Positions 1 to 42,571 of a DNA stretch of 64,000 nt are shown piece by piece. Each line of letters begins with the position of its first letter. Positions within the stretch are counted from its first letter, which is position 1. Both the position numbers and the translations under genes were made by a program. This DNA is from Chaenocephalus aceratus. Its lineage: Eukaryota > Chordata > Actinopteri > Perciformes > Channichthyidae. The notes beneath the pieces are model-generated. The model had not been told where the DNA came from. It made no database searches and saw only the letters and a program-made list of their open reading frames with translations. The stretch covers positions 5,916,282 through 5,980,281 of the forward strand of contig CM043803.1 of the NCBI GenBank assembly GCA_023974075.1, in the 5' to 3' direction.

Positions 1-245
1 ATTCCTCTTCTTCCCTGCAGCGATTTGGGTTAGCGGCCGTGTTCTCTCTGCCATAGCGAGGAAGCATTGACATTAATAGTAGCGACTGGTAATGAGTCGT
101 AAAAAAAGAGAGACTTGGGGCTTTACTAATCCGTTTCCATACCAACTGTCTTAGCTGTGGGGACTGGATCTTCTCGATGTTTTGGGAGGGGGGGCTGGAG
201 ATGTGTGTAATGGGATTTGAAGGAAGTGCTTCTGGGTAGAGCATC

Positions 246-351
<106 letters not shown>

Positions 352-1577
352 CACACACAAAAACACACTCTCACAATATATATCACAAAACCTCTGACTG
401 TGTGTGTGCGCTTGTTTTAAGTTAATCTTCAAAGCTCTTCCAAAAAATTCATCTTGACAGGCAGAGAGCAGCGAGCCTTCTGCAATTTTATTTGACTGGT
501 TCTCGTCCTTTTTTCCATGTGTTTTTCCATTTTTTTCCCATCCATTGCCTTTTGTTCTGGACATGTACACAACAACCAGTCAAGGATTGGTAGACATGCT
601 CGCATTGAGAGGTGTTGCCATGACAACCAGGCGTTTGCACACAAAAAATCAGCGCGATGCCAACTCTCATCCAGGATCACATCGGCTCGCGTGGGGAATA
701 AATAAGAGACAGAGATGCTGGCAGGAGCAAACAGCAACACATGCTGTATACTTCATGTGCATTCATGATATTACTTTATTATTTCCCCAGTTCGACCATG
801 TTTACACGTTGAACACAATAAACTGAAAATTAGGAATGATAGATATTGGAAGAGAGAGACACAGAGATAACCAGAAAGGAAAGATGATGATGGTGATGAT
901 GATAAGAGACATTGGATTTGGGTTAAAGATAGTAAACTGTTATCACTGAAACTGACATCAAAGGCATCGTTGGCATGGGGAAGTATGCAAAAAAAAGAAA
1001 GTTTAATTTCACAAGTAATCTCCAGCCCTTAGGCCCGTGGGTAAAACAAAACTCTGTGAAGTAGATGAATTTAGCTAATCTCTCTCGCACAGCTTCAGGG
1101 GATCACAGAGGCACAGGGATAGAAAATTACTCTGGTGCCTGGTTTGGCGCTTGCATTTTATGAAACAGGGTCATTTCATTTCTCTCATATACCGAGCATA
1201 GATCGTTGTATGTCTGTCAAGAACAAAACGTGGTATCCAAGATAAAAACTAGCACGACATTCAGAGAGCGGGGACCTGTGATGTGATTCGGACTCACTCC
1301 AAAATGACACAGGTGCTTCCTTGGCCAGTACAACACCTTTTAACACCGTTGGATTAAAATGTGCCAGTAGTTCCTTATTATCCTGCTTTTAAACAGACAA
1401 ACAAAACAGCGACTGATCCAAAAACACAACTTCTTTGTTGAAACACGTCTGCATTAACAGGTTGGAGAGAATGACAGACAACTGTACCCTGCTCAGATGT
1501 TTTCTGTGAATGAGAAGAGACATGGCTGATGTTGCATCAAAAGGCACTGCTGATACAGCAGAGGGGAGGATGATGGA

Positions 1578-1690
1578 TGGGACTTAGTTTGGGAACCAGA
1601 AGGTTGCCGGTTCAAGTCCCAGATTGGATTACGGAGTGTAAAGTGGTACTTTGAGAGGTATCAGTTTGCCTATTGGGTCTCCTGAGCAAG
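1578..1690 (+). repeat. Degraded tRNA-SINE-like fragment
   Basis: It contains a B-box-like GGTTCAAGTCC after a GAACCAGAAGGTTGCC segment and ends near GAGCAAGG. This order is typical of fish tRNA-derived SINEs. Both ends are eroded and no poly-A tail or target duplication is visible, so the call is tentative. Confidence 0.35.
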
Positions 1691-3378
1691 GGAGTATGTG
1701 GGTGACGATTACAAAAGAATTTGATTTGAATGCTCCATTTCCATATCCTTGGTTTGTGTGTGTGTGTGTTGCCTAACTCCAGTTTACAAAAACAATCCAG
1801 TTAGGAGGTGAATTGATTAGTATAATATTTATCAATAATTAGAGCATTTTCTCATTTTTTTTAGATATTCCAAAGACATCTATGTATGTTGGTCGATCCA
1901 CCACGTGATTGGAAACCCACACCATTTAATAACGTTTTACGGAGGAAATGTCCAAGAAAATAAATCTTTTTTTTGCTGAACACAGCACCATGCTGTGATT
2001 GCATTTTTGCGGATCTGATAAGTTTAAGGACACACACAAACAATCCGGAAAAAGCTGAGCTGACCACTTCTCTCCAGCAGTGCAGTCCAACTGCTGAGTG
2101 GAGACAAAACGACCTGGCTCTGTTTGATCTGCTCTGATCTGAAATGCTTCTCCTTGGATCAGCTTCAAATGCACCACTTTTAAGCAAAGCACTCATCAAA
2201 ATATGGGTTTTTCTGGAGCAGTTTTCGTCAACATCAGCCAAAAATCTTTGCGGTGCCGATTATATTTCACAGCCGGTTCCTGCTTTGGATGTTTCCCCGC
2301 TATTTAAAGCAGATTATATTTAGCAGTTATACAAACAGGAGCTGCACCAATAAGAAAAATGTACAAGCAACATTAGAAGTATTTTTCAGAAGTGGTTTTA
2401 ATGATTGGACATGGACATCTTTGCCCTGATACACAGCAGTTTGGCCCATTGCAGCTCACTTTAGTCTATATTCACAACATTAACAGAAACAACAACCACT
2501 TAAATGTCTTTAAAACCTACTGGGGAGATGTACATCATTCTTTCAAATTCCCACATTTAGTTGTTCTAACGATGGTGATGGATATTGCTGTCCAATACAT
2601 TGCTCCAAAATCAACCAAAGGTATTCAGTTGCGTTCCGATTTGGAAATTGCAGAGATCAGTGACCTCTGTAAGCAGCGCTTTTTAAAACTTTGTGCAGCA
2701 GTTTGAGTCACAGTATTGGTATTAGCTATAAAGTCCGACTCAAGTCCAAATTGGAAACTTTCTGTTGACACATAGTCATTATAAGCCAATCCCAAATGTA
2801 AAGGGCAACTGCATATATGGGCAAAATATAACGCATGCCGTGCAGCATTACATGAATGGTGCTGCTCTACTGTCACATATCAAGCATAAGACACATTGAT
2901 GTCTTCAAGATGTATACTTTTAAAGAGGCTCTTGTAGCTCATTCCTACCAAAATAGTGTGTCTTTGATGTCATTTCAATGATTAAAGTTGCAGTTAGTAA
3001 AGTAAATATACAGAAATAATTAATGTAATTCTGGATTAGCGATGTGTTTGCTTCATTGCTCAATTTTTGTTTATCCATTGCATAATCTTTACATCTAAAT
3101 GTGATAATCTACATGTCTGCCAAAAGTTATATCATCGTGCATAATCATTCCAATACACTCTGCTGATTTTTTAGCACATAGCCTTTTTTTTTGTTTAAAT
3201 TATAATTTCCTGATCACTTTAATGCTGTGTAATCCTCAAACATGATACTGTTCAATTGCAGGTGCATTTGATTAGAATATGTCTTATTTACTCCGCTGTG
3301 TGACATGTGGAGCATTAAAGGGATGTAGAAAACAAAGTCAAATTCAACAATTTATCAATGAACCTGACAGGGATACTG

Positions 3379-3433
3379 TGAGTGAGTGAGTGAGTGAGTG
3401 AGTGAGTGAGTGAGTGAGTGAGTGAGTGAGTGA

Positions 3434-3500
<67 letters not shown>
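3379..3500. repeat. Compound (GTGA)n-(GT)n repeat
   Basis: About 15 GTGA tetranucleotide units run directly into about 30 GT dinucleotides, followed by a purine-rich GA tract. It ends roughly 290 bases upstream of the putative start codon of the neurotrypsin-like gene, so length variation here could affect its promoter. That effect is inference only. Confidence 0.9.
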
Positions 3501-3503
<3 letters not shown>

Positions 3504-3790
3504 GTAAAAGGGAGAGAGAAAGAGAGAGAGAAGGGGGAGGATGCTTGTGGCTTCAGGTTTTTGCAGAGCTCAACACAATTTCACCCAGCATTGGATCGGT
3601 GTGTGTGTGTGTTCCATCCCGTGAAGCGTCTATAGTGCCGCACCCTGTCCTCCGTGCGTAAAACCTCGCACGTACATCATCATCATCACACACCACGTTT
3701 CATTCCTCCAGCAGAGTCTTGGGAGCAGCGGTGGGTAGCGGCTCACCTCGCGGACAGGTCGCACTCAGAGATGGGAGAGGAGCGGCTGCT

Positions 3791-33186
<29,396 letters not shown>

Positions 33187-33220
33187 GTGAAGCTGACCAT
33201 CTGACCATGTGAGCGCCTGA

Positions 33221-33278
33221 GGAGGAGGAGGAGGAGGAGGAGGAGGAGGAGGAGGAGGAGGAGGAGGAGGAGGAGGAG
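33221..33278. repeat. (GAG)n trinucleotide repeat
   Basis: Nearly 60 bases of GGA/GAG repeat starting about 35 bases after the stop codon, inside the presumed 3' UTR. Confidence 0.95.
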
Positions 33279-33358
33279 AGTTACAGGAAGTACACATTAA
33301 AGAAAAGAAAGATGCCTCTAACTTAGGTCAGTGCAAACATGTCCGATCTGAACTCAGC

Positions 33359-33391
<33 letters not shown>

Positions 33392-34040
33392 CGTGGGCAG
33401 ACCTTGCGGTGTGTTGTGTGTGTTGGGTGAGTTTGAGTTTGCTTTACATGTGAGTTACAGCCCGACGAAGAGGCCGAACAAAGACGTTTAGGTTGAGCCT
33501 GGCATGCTGATCGAGGCCTTTCACTGATACCCCAAAATCAAAAAAATCAGCATGGCATGTATTTTAAGTGTTCTAAAGATTCCGGGGATATTTCTGATGG
33601 TCACACGAGACTCTATGCTAAAAATGCACCTATTATTGTGCGTCTTTTGTGTGTTTTAGTGACGGAAATCAACTAACTAACCACCAGAACATCTAGAATA
33701 AAGGCTGACTGTGTTATTGTTGTCCCTCTAACATTATAACGAAACTCAGATATGGGCTTTTTTCCCGCAGGGCTCGTCTCTTCAGGCTGTTGTCTGTTTC
33801 CTAAACTGATGAAAGTGCTGTGTTAGACCCACGACTAAGCTATTTAGCTAGGACCATACCAGTGATTCTTCATGTTTTAGTGTATTTATTTCCCATTTCC
33901 AATGAGTGTATTTGTCTACTGTTGACTATTTATAACTATAAGGTTAATTACATTTGTGCTGTACCTACGTAATGGGTGCTGCTTATTAATAAGGACACTT
34001 GTTTTAAAAGGTACAAATGTTTATTAATGAAGAACTAACA

Positions 34041-34046
34041 AATAAA
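34041..34046 (+). terminator. Candidate polyadenylation signal AATAAA
   Basis: The first canonical AATAAA in a sensible position after the neurotrypsin-like stop codon. Confidence 0.45.
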
Positions 34047-34944
34047 GATCAGCATTTAAAGAGAGAGGTTTTATAATAACCATCTAATTCTGTTGTTGGC
34101 TAACACAACTTTGTTTTTAAGGACTTCTTAGCATTTATAAAGGAGGCTTGATATCAGAAAGAAGAGACACTGAGTATTATTAGAGAGATTATTCAGGAGG
34201 TTTTCTACCTGAGTGGTAAAAGCAATACAAACCATCGATAAGGCATAGCCAACATAGTTTAAAACCCTTTTATAATGGAGGTTTCGTTATAAGGTGGCTG
34301 ATGATGTAGAGAGCCTCACGCACTTAAGCATAATAAATGTGAGGATTTTCTCAAAAGCCTTCCCCTTGCTTTCATGGAAGCTGTTGGTTTCCATTGATTT
34401 CACAACGAAAACATGTTGAATCCATCACGATAAATGTTAAATCTGCATTATTTCTGTTGTCAGAGCCCCATTAATGCTGAGAGGTATCCGCAGTGCTATA
34501 CCTTCTCAGATCAATTCAACTGCATTACCTCGCAACAGTAATGGGGAAAAAAGACATGGTGATGGAATACTCAACTCACTCAAGCTAATTGATTTCAATT
34601 CCAAAGGGAAAACTATAGAAAACATTGGCAGCTCAAAAAAAACCTACCAAATGGTTGTCAGCAATTATATCAAGTGTACGTCATTTTTAGTTCTAGATAA
34701 AACTTGCAAAAACATCGGTGTGGTCCTTTAAAACTGTACAGGACAATTCTCTCCTTTGAACGCCATTGTAAGATGACTGTCGGGTCTTAATATCTTTTTG
34801 TATGATTCCAGCAGAAGGTTATAGATAGATAGATAGATAAATAGATAGCTCTCCTCCTGAGATTAGATATGCTGCTGCGTTCTCTTTTAACTGAATTAGA
34901 TAGCCGATCTCTCGAAGTTAAATGTTGTCTGTTATTCTGCGAGA

Positions 34945-35040
34945 TGTCATTTCATTTAATTTCAAACCTTTATTTAACCAGATTGGTCCCATTGAGATCA
35001 TAGATCTCTTTTTCAAGGGAGACCTGCAAAATGTGCCATC
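34945..35040 (-). mobile_element. LINE 3'-end fragment (third copy of the local family)
   Basis: TTTCAAACCTTTATTTAACC, CCCATTGAGATCAT and TTCAAGGGAGACCTGC match the 3' terminus of the minus-strand LINE at about 22.58-22.65 kb. Only the last hundred bases were inserted or survive. Confidence 0.75.
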
Positions 35041-35539
35041 CAACCAGAAGATGGCAACATTGCTCTATTTTTTCACGGGGCCCCGTCTGCTGGATAACAT
35101 GGCCCCGATACTTCTTTTGATACTGTTGCTATAAGTGTAAGGACTTGTGCTTTGATGTACTGTGAACCATTGTGTCGTGAAGCATCTTGTAGCCTGCAGA
35201 CTGTTTCTCCAACCTGTCTGCTGTTATAATCCTGTACATTAATCTAACACCTCCTTCCTCCCTGACGATTGATGTGTTACCATGCAGATCCTGTAGGTTA
35301 ATGTAAATACTGTGTGTCTGAGGGAGCAGTGTGGAGAGTTTCCTGGTGTTACACCCGTCAGCTGCTCCTCAGTGTAATGTGCTGAATCATGGTTGAGTAT
35401 TAAAACATATGGTGAGCCCTCAGTGTTGGTGTCTCTTCTCTTTCTTATTAGGCTATTAAATAATACACGTGAATAAACTGTCTTCGTATGTTAAAAGAAT
35501 TATTCGTCCACAGAAAAATGTGGATAACATTATTACATT

Positions 35540-35725
35540 ACATGTTGTTAGACACTTTTATCCAAAGCGACTTACATACTCAATACTGTAGACAATCCCC
35601 ACAGGAGCAATTTGGGGTGAAGTGTCCTGCCCAAGGACACAACGACATGCTGGGTTTGAACGGTTTGAACCTGCGGCCCCCTGATCCCAAAACCAAGGCT
35701 CTACCCACTGCGCCACACGCCTAAC
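35540..35725 (+). repeat. Fish SINE/LINE-tail repeat (TTATCCAAAGCGACTTACA type)
   Basis: The run TTTTATCCAAAGCGACTTAC, then AGTGTCCTGCCCAAGGACAC and CCACTGCGCCACACGCC is the wording of a very common teleost interspersed repeat. Confidence 0.7.
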
Positions 35726-36029
35726 AAAATCAAATATGAAAACCTAAAAAAAAACTAAACACAATTTGCACAGTATGATACAGATCTCAATTATGCAGTC
35801 CTATGCTCATATTTCCAAAAATATTTTCACTAAAACGTAACTTTTTAAACCCTTAAATGGTTTATTTCTCCTGTGGGATACATGTGTAGCATAGGGGTAA
35901 TGTTATAATTATGTAAATCAAATCAGTGTAATAACGATGTAATATGGGTGTATAATGGTGTAGTATGGGTGTAAAATACATGAAATATGGATTTGATAAT
36001 ATATTAATGTATACCCATACCCACGGCAA

Positions 36030-36180
36030 ATTCGCCAGTGTGAAAATCCTGGTGTTAGAGCTTTTCGGGGTAAAGTGTTGTGGTTTTGGTGTTACATTTA
36101 ACATGATTAACACCGCCTGTTGTTAACACACTATATTAGTACAGGGTTGGATCATGGTGTTAAACATATTTAACGACGGA
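36030..36180. repeat. Left subterminal GTGTT/AACAC zone
   Basis: Short copies of GGTGTTA, AAGTGTTG, TAACACC, TTAACACAC and GGTGTTAAAC are scattered within 150 bases, next to the candidate left end. The same vocabulary fills the right zone at 46.26-46.80 kb. Confidence 0.55.
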
Positions 36181-36264
36181 TAGTGTGTTCTCTCAATCCG
36201 GGTACTTTTACGTGATGTGCGTGAAGTTATTTAGATCTCCGCCATCTTTTTGATGCAACCTTCA

Positions 36265-37500
36265 ATCTCGAGAGACCGCAGTCCGTGACGGTAAATTATC
36301 GCTACGTTTCATAATTTGTTCCCCAGATAGCTTACATTAATTTAGCTTGAAAATACAGTTGTGTGTGGTAGGTAGCGTAATTGTAAATGTATTGTTTTCA
36401 TTACTAGCTTGCTAATTATTACTATTTGACTGTCATGACCAGGTGCAGGTGCACAGACCATACAGTCAATGCTTGCTTGCTTGCTAAACTAACTGTCGAA
36501 TTATATATGGATGTCGAATTAACGTTAGATATGTAACATATGCAATCATTACGAAGACCAATGTATTGCACATGTCTATCGTTAGTTAGACAGCGAGCTA
36601 ACAAGCTCTAGTGTCCGTAAAAATGTTGTTCGATAATTGCCGCCTTTTATTTTTCTAGCATCAGTCCGTCTTGCAGCAAGTGTGATCGCTTGGCCTCGCC
36701 CTCGACAGACTGCAGTCAGTGAGTGACGGTAAGTTATCTAGATAAATAACGTTACATTTAATTTGTTCCCCAGTTATCCAACATTACTTAATTTGAAAAT
36801 AATGTTACAGTTGTGTGTGTGGTAGCTAATAATGTTAAGCTTGCTAAGAATATTTGTCTGTACCTGCTTGCTAAATGTTAGCTAGCTGGCTAGTTAGCTA
36901 GCCAGATAGTTAACTAGCTGGCTAGCTGTCGAATTACACACAGATGTCAAATTAGATAACATTAGCTATGTTACATACTATTATGTCATTACAAACACCA
37001 ACGTATTGCACATGTCTAACGTTAGTTCGACAGCTAGCTAGTTAAGAGGTTCTGGTGTTGGTCCTTATCGGTATAGTTAGCCGACTTCGCTAACAACTTT
37101 TTTTTTCCAATTTCCTTTATCACTATCTCAGTGTCACCTAAGCAGCCATCAGTCCCCGCGGGTATCGACCGTGTGGTCTCGACAGACCGCGTGACTGTAA
37201 GTTATCTACGTTTCATTGAATTTGTTCCCCAAGTGAAATTATTTAAGTGTATGTACAGTAATAAAGTTATTGGCTCCTTTTCCTTTCTAGCACGTGTTCT
37301 TCTGCTCCGTGCGGAAGCAGCCATCTTGTGTGGCCTCGACAACAGACTGCATGCAGTGAGTTATCTAGATAACGTTACATTTAATTGAATTTGTTCCCCA
37401 GTTAGCTAACATTAGTTAATTTCCCTTGAAAATAATTGTAGTTGTTTGTGGTAGCTAATAATGTTAACTATCTTGCTAAGAATATTTGCAACCCAGTCTC
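36265..37500 (+). repeat. Four diverged tandem copies of a 5' exon-plus-donor module
   Basis: Modules near 36265, 36660, 37133 and 37285 each carry a GACAGACTGCAGT-like segment, a GTAAGTTATCTA-like donor and a TTTGTTCCCCAGTTAGCTAA-like continuation. The longer spacer with ATTGCACATGTCTAACGTTA appears twice (about 36560 and 37005). These look like duplicated promoter/first-exon units upstream of the SAMD3-like reading frame. No start codon opens a convincing protein before 38239. Confidence 0.6.
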
Positions 37501-38402
37501 ACGGCATACATTTAATCTATTGATTCATGTTCACAAACACGATTTTCGCATTTGTTTTGTGGCACACAGAACGATTTTTCTTTTCTTGGAAGACCAGAAG
37601 CTGTGTGGTTCATAAAAACATGTTCTTACTCAATATCTTACCCTTAGCCTAACCCTTTTATTTTAAATGGTATAATGTCAGAGGAAAAGAAATGGCTCAG
37701 AATACTGAAGTCTGTTTTTTGTCATCTTTTTTTCCTGTAATTTGGCGCAGGCACGAAACATATTACCAATACAAATGCATTGCTTCTAAAAATCGTTTCT
37801 GTGTCAGAATACTGAAATCTGTATTTGTTTTTAAAATCTCTTTTTCCTTCTAATTTGTTATTATTTACATTACTTTTAAAGTCGTTCTGTGTGACACGGA
37901 AAAAATGGGGAAATCATGTCTTTTTTTACTATAACACGAAATGCCGTGAGACTGGGTTGCAACACACCAACACTGTGCTTAATTTGGTCCCGAAACGTTT
38001 GTCATGCACAGATCGAAGCCTCTCAGCTTAAAGATACAAAAATAAAAGAACGGAGCATAAAGTAGAATTTCTTTATCTAAAGACAGTTCCAATTTATATT
38101 ATGCCACCCTTACACAATTGGAGTATTTGCTTGCTTAAGAAGGGGAAGTTGTGATGCATCATAATAACTTGTGGAATAACAAATGTTGTGTATCTCCATT
38201 TACCCATATAGGGCTCTTGCTCTTCTCTTCAGCTGAAGATGATAGTCAAAGTGCAATACCGAAACCAAAAGAAGTACATCAAAATTCCAGAAGCTTGTTT
38301 TGACATCTTCATCACTGAAGGCAAGTAAACCACTTCAGAATCGGAATACCTTTATTAGTCCCACAGAGGGGAATTTTGCGATCCACCCTCATTAACCTAC
38401 TG

Positions 38403-39650
38403 CAGTGACCACCAACTGGCGGCCCGCGGGCCACATCCGGCCCGCCAGACATTCTCATCCGGCCCGCACGACGGGGGTAACTTTGGCGTTGGCGGAGTGG
38501 TTTACTGCATTCGCCCCCACCCTTTCTTTGTTTACAACGTCTCGTGAGTAAGGTGCAGTACCGGAGTCCAACAGAGAGGCAGCAGCTGCGGGACAGTAGA
38601 CTACGTACTGCGAAACCTTCCCTCCCCTGAAGAAGAAGTGATCCTTCGTTGTGAAGAGTCTGGTTAATGCGCTCCGCACCACAGCAGTAGCCCCGCTGTG
38701 ACAGAGTCCAACAGAGAGGCTGGAGCTGCGGGACAGTAGCCAAGAAGCAGGGTTGGGTTGTAACGGAAAACATAACGGCGTTACGTAATCAGAATACAAA
38801 CATCAAGTAGGCTTAACTGTATTCAGCTGGCGTTACATTTGAAAAACGAGTAATCTGATTACAGTTACTTTCGTAAACCTGAAGTGAATACATTTTGGAA
38901 TACTTATTGGAATTATTGGTGGAAAAGTTTCTCACAAAATGTAATATTCATTACCGGCAGAACTGTGTGCACACTGCACAGCGCTGCAGCTTGTCTGTGA
39001 GCGAGAGAGAGATGCAGCGTGTCTGTGAGGCCCCGCCCCCGCACGCAGATGAGAGAGAGAGATCTCTTTTAAAATATATTGAAAGTTAGAAACGGAGATG
39101 GTTAGATAAAATGTGCAAGATAACGTTTATGTAGCATTTCTTTATTGTCGAAATGATGACATTTCATAACGGGATGAAATCAAAGTGAATAGCCTGCTGC
39201 TGCTGAATGCATGGGGCAAGTGACTTGAAAAAGTTTTAAAAGTTATTACACATCGTTTCAGATAATAAATAATAATGATAATTCATTCTATTTAAGGGCG
39301 CCTTTCAAAGCACCCAAGGACACCTACAATTCATAACATATTCCAAGGAAAGGTTTTAAGACAGTACAAAGAATGCAGTCCGGGTGATGTTTTTTTATGT
39401 GGGGTGCAGATGAGAGAGCTGTCCAGAATGACACCAAGATGTTGTGTTGAGTTCTTGATAAGCCATTAAAACAGTAAAATAAGTGTCTCCTGTTCACCAA
39501 AACATACCCATCTGTTATGGAAAAAGAAAGTATTCCAAAAGTAATCTGAATACTATTTATAAAATTCTGGGCTATATAAAAATCGCTGGCCCGCGATAGT
39601 GTCTATTGGTTACATTTCGGCCCTTGGACAAATGTAGTTGGTGATCCCTG
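38403..39650. mobile_element. Non-autonomous hAT element with 8-bp target duplication
   Basis: The ends are CAGTGACCACCAACT and, on the other strand, CAGGGATCACCAACT. ACCTACTG is duplicated exactly at 38395-38402 and 39651-39658. The left interior has GGCGGCCCGCGGGCC, a hallmark of hAT Charlie/Tip-like elements. It also landed next to a retroposon tail (CTTTATTAGTCCCACAGAGG near 38350). It lies between blocks 1 and 2 of the SAMD3-like pseudogene. Confidence 0.9.
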
Positions 39651-39706
39651 ACCTACTGTTACATTAGATGGACATGATGCACTGTTGAGGCAGTTCCCTT
39701 CCCCCC

Positions 39707-39708
<2 letters not shown>

Positions 39709-39770
<62 letters not shown>
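39709..39770. repeat. (GT)n microsatellite
   Basis: About 62 bases of GT repeat, ending about 35 bases before the acceptor of SAMD3-like block 2. Confidence 0.95.
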
Positions 39771-39772
<2 letters not shown>

Positions 39773-40767
39773 CTTCTGCTTATATTTGGTCTTCAATCCT
39801 TTTAGTGAAAGAGAGGTTTTCCATCCTGTGGACAGCATCTTATCAGTGGAGGATGAGACTGGCACAGAAGTGGACGACTACGCATTTCCAGATCTACTCA
39901 CTACCAGTGGAATATGCTTTGTCATCAAAGATGAACTGAATGACAGTGGTGGTGAGTGACGACAATAAACCCTTTTCTCAGCAGCTATGTTGACGTCATA
40001 GCAGGGTAAACACAGGTGTAATAGATCAAGTTAATTTTGGCCCGATCTATTTAGTGTGTCACAGCCATTCCAGTGAGACAGCATATTATCAGGGCCCTGG
40101 CCTGCCTACATCCTAAATTACATCTCTGTTTACGCTGCATGTCAACATGGCTGCTGAGAAAAGGGTCGATTTTACATTTCTCAATTGTATTGTATGCTAA
40201 TTATCCCCATGCAAGTGTCAAGCACACCACACATTTCATTGCTTTAAACAATACTATCTTAAAAGGTAAAGTATTGTTTATAGGAATCAAATGTGCATAC
40301 TCTACTGATTTGGTGAAAATACATAATGTTGTACTTACTTGGGGTTCTTGTTGAAAGCCTTGTTCTTAAGCTTTTGCTAGACTAAAAAACACCATTGCTG
40401 TCTTAAGTATTGGTCCCAAGTAGAGTGCGCTCTTGTGGACAAGGACTTTGGGACTCATACTTGCAATGGAGGTTTTCAGTGGGTTTGTTGTATTTTTGAG
40501 AACACTACACCAGTAGATTACATATAGACATGACAAAGGAAGACCATATAATTTCAATATTCATATTTAATATCTCTTGTGTGATGACATTATTTTCCAG
40601 AGCCATCCTCATCCCCCGCTTCAGGCACAGATACTATTTCAGTCACTTCGAAAAGCAGCAGTGAAAACGATTTCTACAGTGGCACTCTGAAACGCTTCAG
40701 AAAAGAGGAGGAGGCTTTGCAGGGTCCACAAGCCAAAAATGTGAGTGCATGTTCAATATGTCATGTA

Positions 40768-41733
40768 TAGTGCTGCGTACCGGTACTGGACTTGTAAAAA
40801 GTTTCGGTTCAAGTCCGGTTAAAACCGGCACGTCAGGAACCGGTACTTGGACTCGCAAAAAAACTAGCACTTACGTATATTCTGGTGTCTGTGGTTATTT
40901 AAACATTCCTGACGTTATTCAGCGTCAATAAATGAGTGCTAATCCCAGTGTGCTCAGTGTACAACATCACATGTCATTTCACCTTCGACTCACGGTTTGA
41001 AAACGGAGCATTTCGCCACATGCTAATGCTAACCGGAAGTGAAGCATTTTCAGAATAAAAGTATTAAGTAAATAGTGTGAACTTCCGGTTTTTTCAGAAT
41101 AAAACTGATTTAAATTAAATAGTGTATTTAATTCAAAATTAGGCCATATCAACATAAAGTATGTATGTACATCACTATGTATGTAGTATGTACTGTATAA
41201 TGTACACATGTAGAGTTGTAGAAAATACATGGTGTACAGACAGTACAGTACACTCACAGTGTAGCCTATACTGTATAGTAGGTGTGTAACAGTGTAATGC
41301 GTATAGTCTACTCTACACTCTACCTTTCAGCAACGTTTTAGGGATTTAGGCTCAGTCAGCTCAGGGACTGTTTGGTTACTTTAGTTTGGTAAATGAAATA
41401 AACGTTTGAACTTTGTAGTAGTTCACTGTAGTTGCTGTCATAAGTCATTTGTAGACTAAGTGGCAAAAAGTGTTATTTTTACATTTGTACTTTGTAGAGA
41501 AATGTATACACAAGTTGGAAGGGAGCACAATAAACCTGACGAGTTTGAATTTGAGTTGATTATGAGTTAATTTTCAATTCATAATTAGCTCACAATAAGT
41601 TCACTTTAGTTACTCACACAACTTGACACAAGCCATGGGTTCAGGTCCGGACTTATAAGTTCGGACCTGAACCTGAACCTCTGGACTTGAGTCCGGACCT
41701 GAACCTGAATGTGAGTCCAGGTACGCAGCACTA
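40768..41733. mobile_element. hAT-like element with 8-bp target duplication
   Basis: The inverted ends are TAGTGCTGCGTACC on both sides. GTCATGTA is duplicated exactly at 40760-40767 and 41734-41741. The subterminal zone is full of CCGGTACT and GTCCGGACCTGAACC repeats. No transposase is visible. Confidence 0.88.
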
Positions 41734-41822
41734 GTCATGTACACCATTGTTTTACATTTTAGTGACGTCTGTCCATCCGTGTGTCTTCACCAGTAGATTG
41801 CTCATAAACCTATACTGCTTAA

Positions 41823-42571
41823 TAGGGATGCTCCGATCGATCGGTCACCGATCGATATCGGCCGATACTCACTACCGATCGATCGGTGCTCTCTAAACAT
41901 GCCGATCGCGAGAGCCGATCGCATGACGTAAAATACATGACACTTTTCTCTGTGTGCGGCAAAACAAGCTCGCCAAAATGGCTTCACCGGTCTGGCATTA
42001 TTTTAAGGTGTCCGAAAAAGACAGTAAAATAGCGGTATGCAACGTGTGTGTGAAGCAGAAATCCTGCAGCTCCGCCCGCCGGACCGGTGAGCAGAGCGAA
42101 ACACACAAGAGTTAGACCTAACACACTTAGCTATTTTATCTACCTCTGGAACAAGCTAAACTAGTTATTATAAATATATGTATTCTTCACTGTCGGGTCA
42201 CTCATTACTGGATCAGTGAGCTGCATGAGATACTGACAGGCTGTCAGGAGGGGGAGACAGAGGGAGAGAGGAAAAGAGAGCGCTTCCGCTAATTTCTCCA
42301 GTGTTATTATCCAAAGTTAATGTAAACTTGAATAATGTACATAATTTCAATGTAATAATTAAGTTGATTGTTGTTTGTGGAAGCTCCAGTGAATGAGCCC
42401 CATTAACTGAGTTTAAACATCACTTTAAATGGAAGATTTAAAGTGATGTTTAAATCTTCCATTCAGGCCCCGCCCACTCGATCGGATCGGCGATCGGTAT
42501 CGGCCGATACTGATTCCGGCCGATGCTGATTCCGGCGATCGGCCCCGAAATTGGCGATCGGAGCATCCCTA
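41823..42571. mobile_element. hAT element with BED zinc-finger remnant
   Basis: The inverted ends are TAGGGATGCTCCGATCG. The flanks CTGCTTAA and CTGCTTAC match at seven of eight positions. CGATCGG palindromic motifs crowd both ends. Inside, on the plus strand, is a readable BED-finger start, MASPVWHYFKVSEKDSKIA then CNVCVKQ, so this is an internally deleted autonomous element that kept the first transposase exon. Confidence 0.88.

Larger units (their letters stand above)
33187..34065 (+). other. Probable 3' UTR of the neurotrypsin-like gene
   Basis: It runs from the TGA at 33184-33186 to just past AATAAA at 34041-34046. It contains a GAG trinucleotide run (33221-33278) and a GT run (about 33360-33390). 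No other gene is visible. The true polyadenylation site is not provable from sequence alone. Confidence 0.5.

Noticed and set aside
3719..3790. Extended N-terminus of the neurotrypsin-like protein from a TTG at 3719
   Set aside because: The frame is open but has no ATG. A vertebrate start at 3791 or 3818 gives a proper signal peptide.
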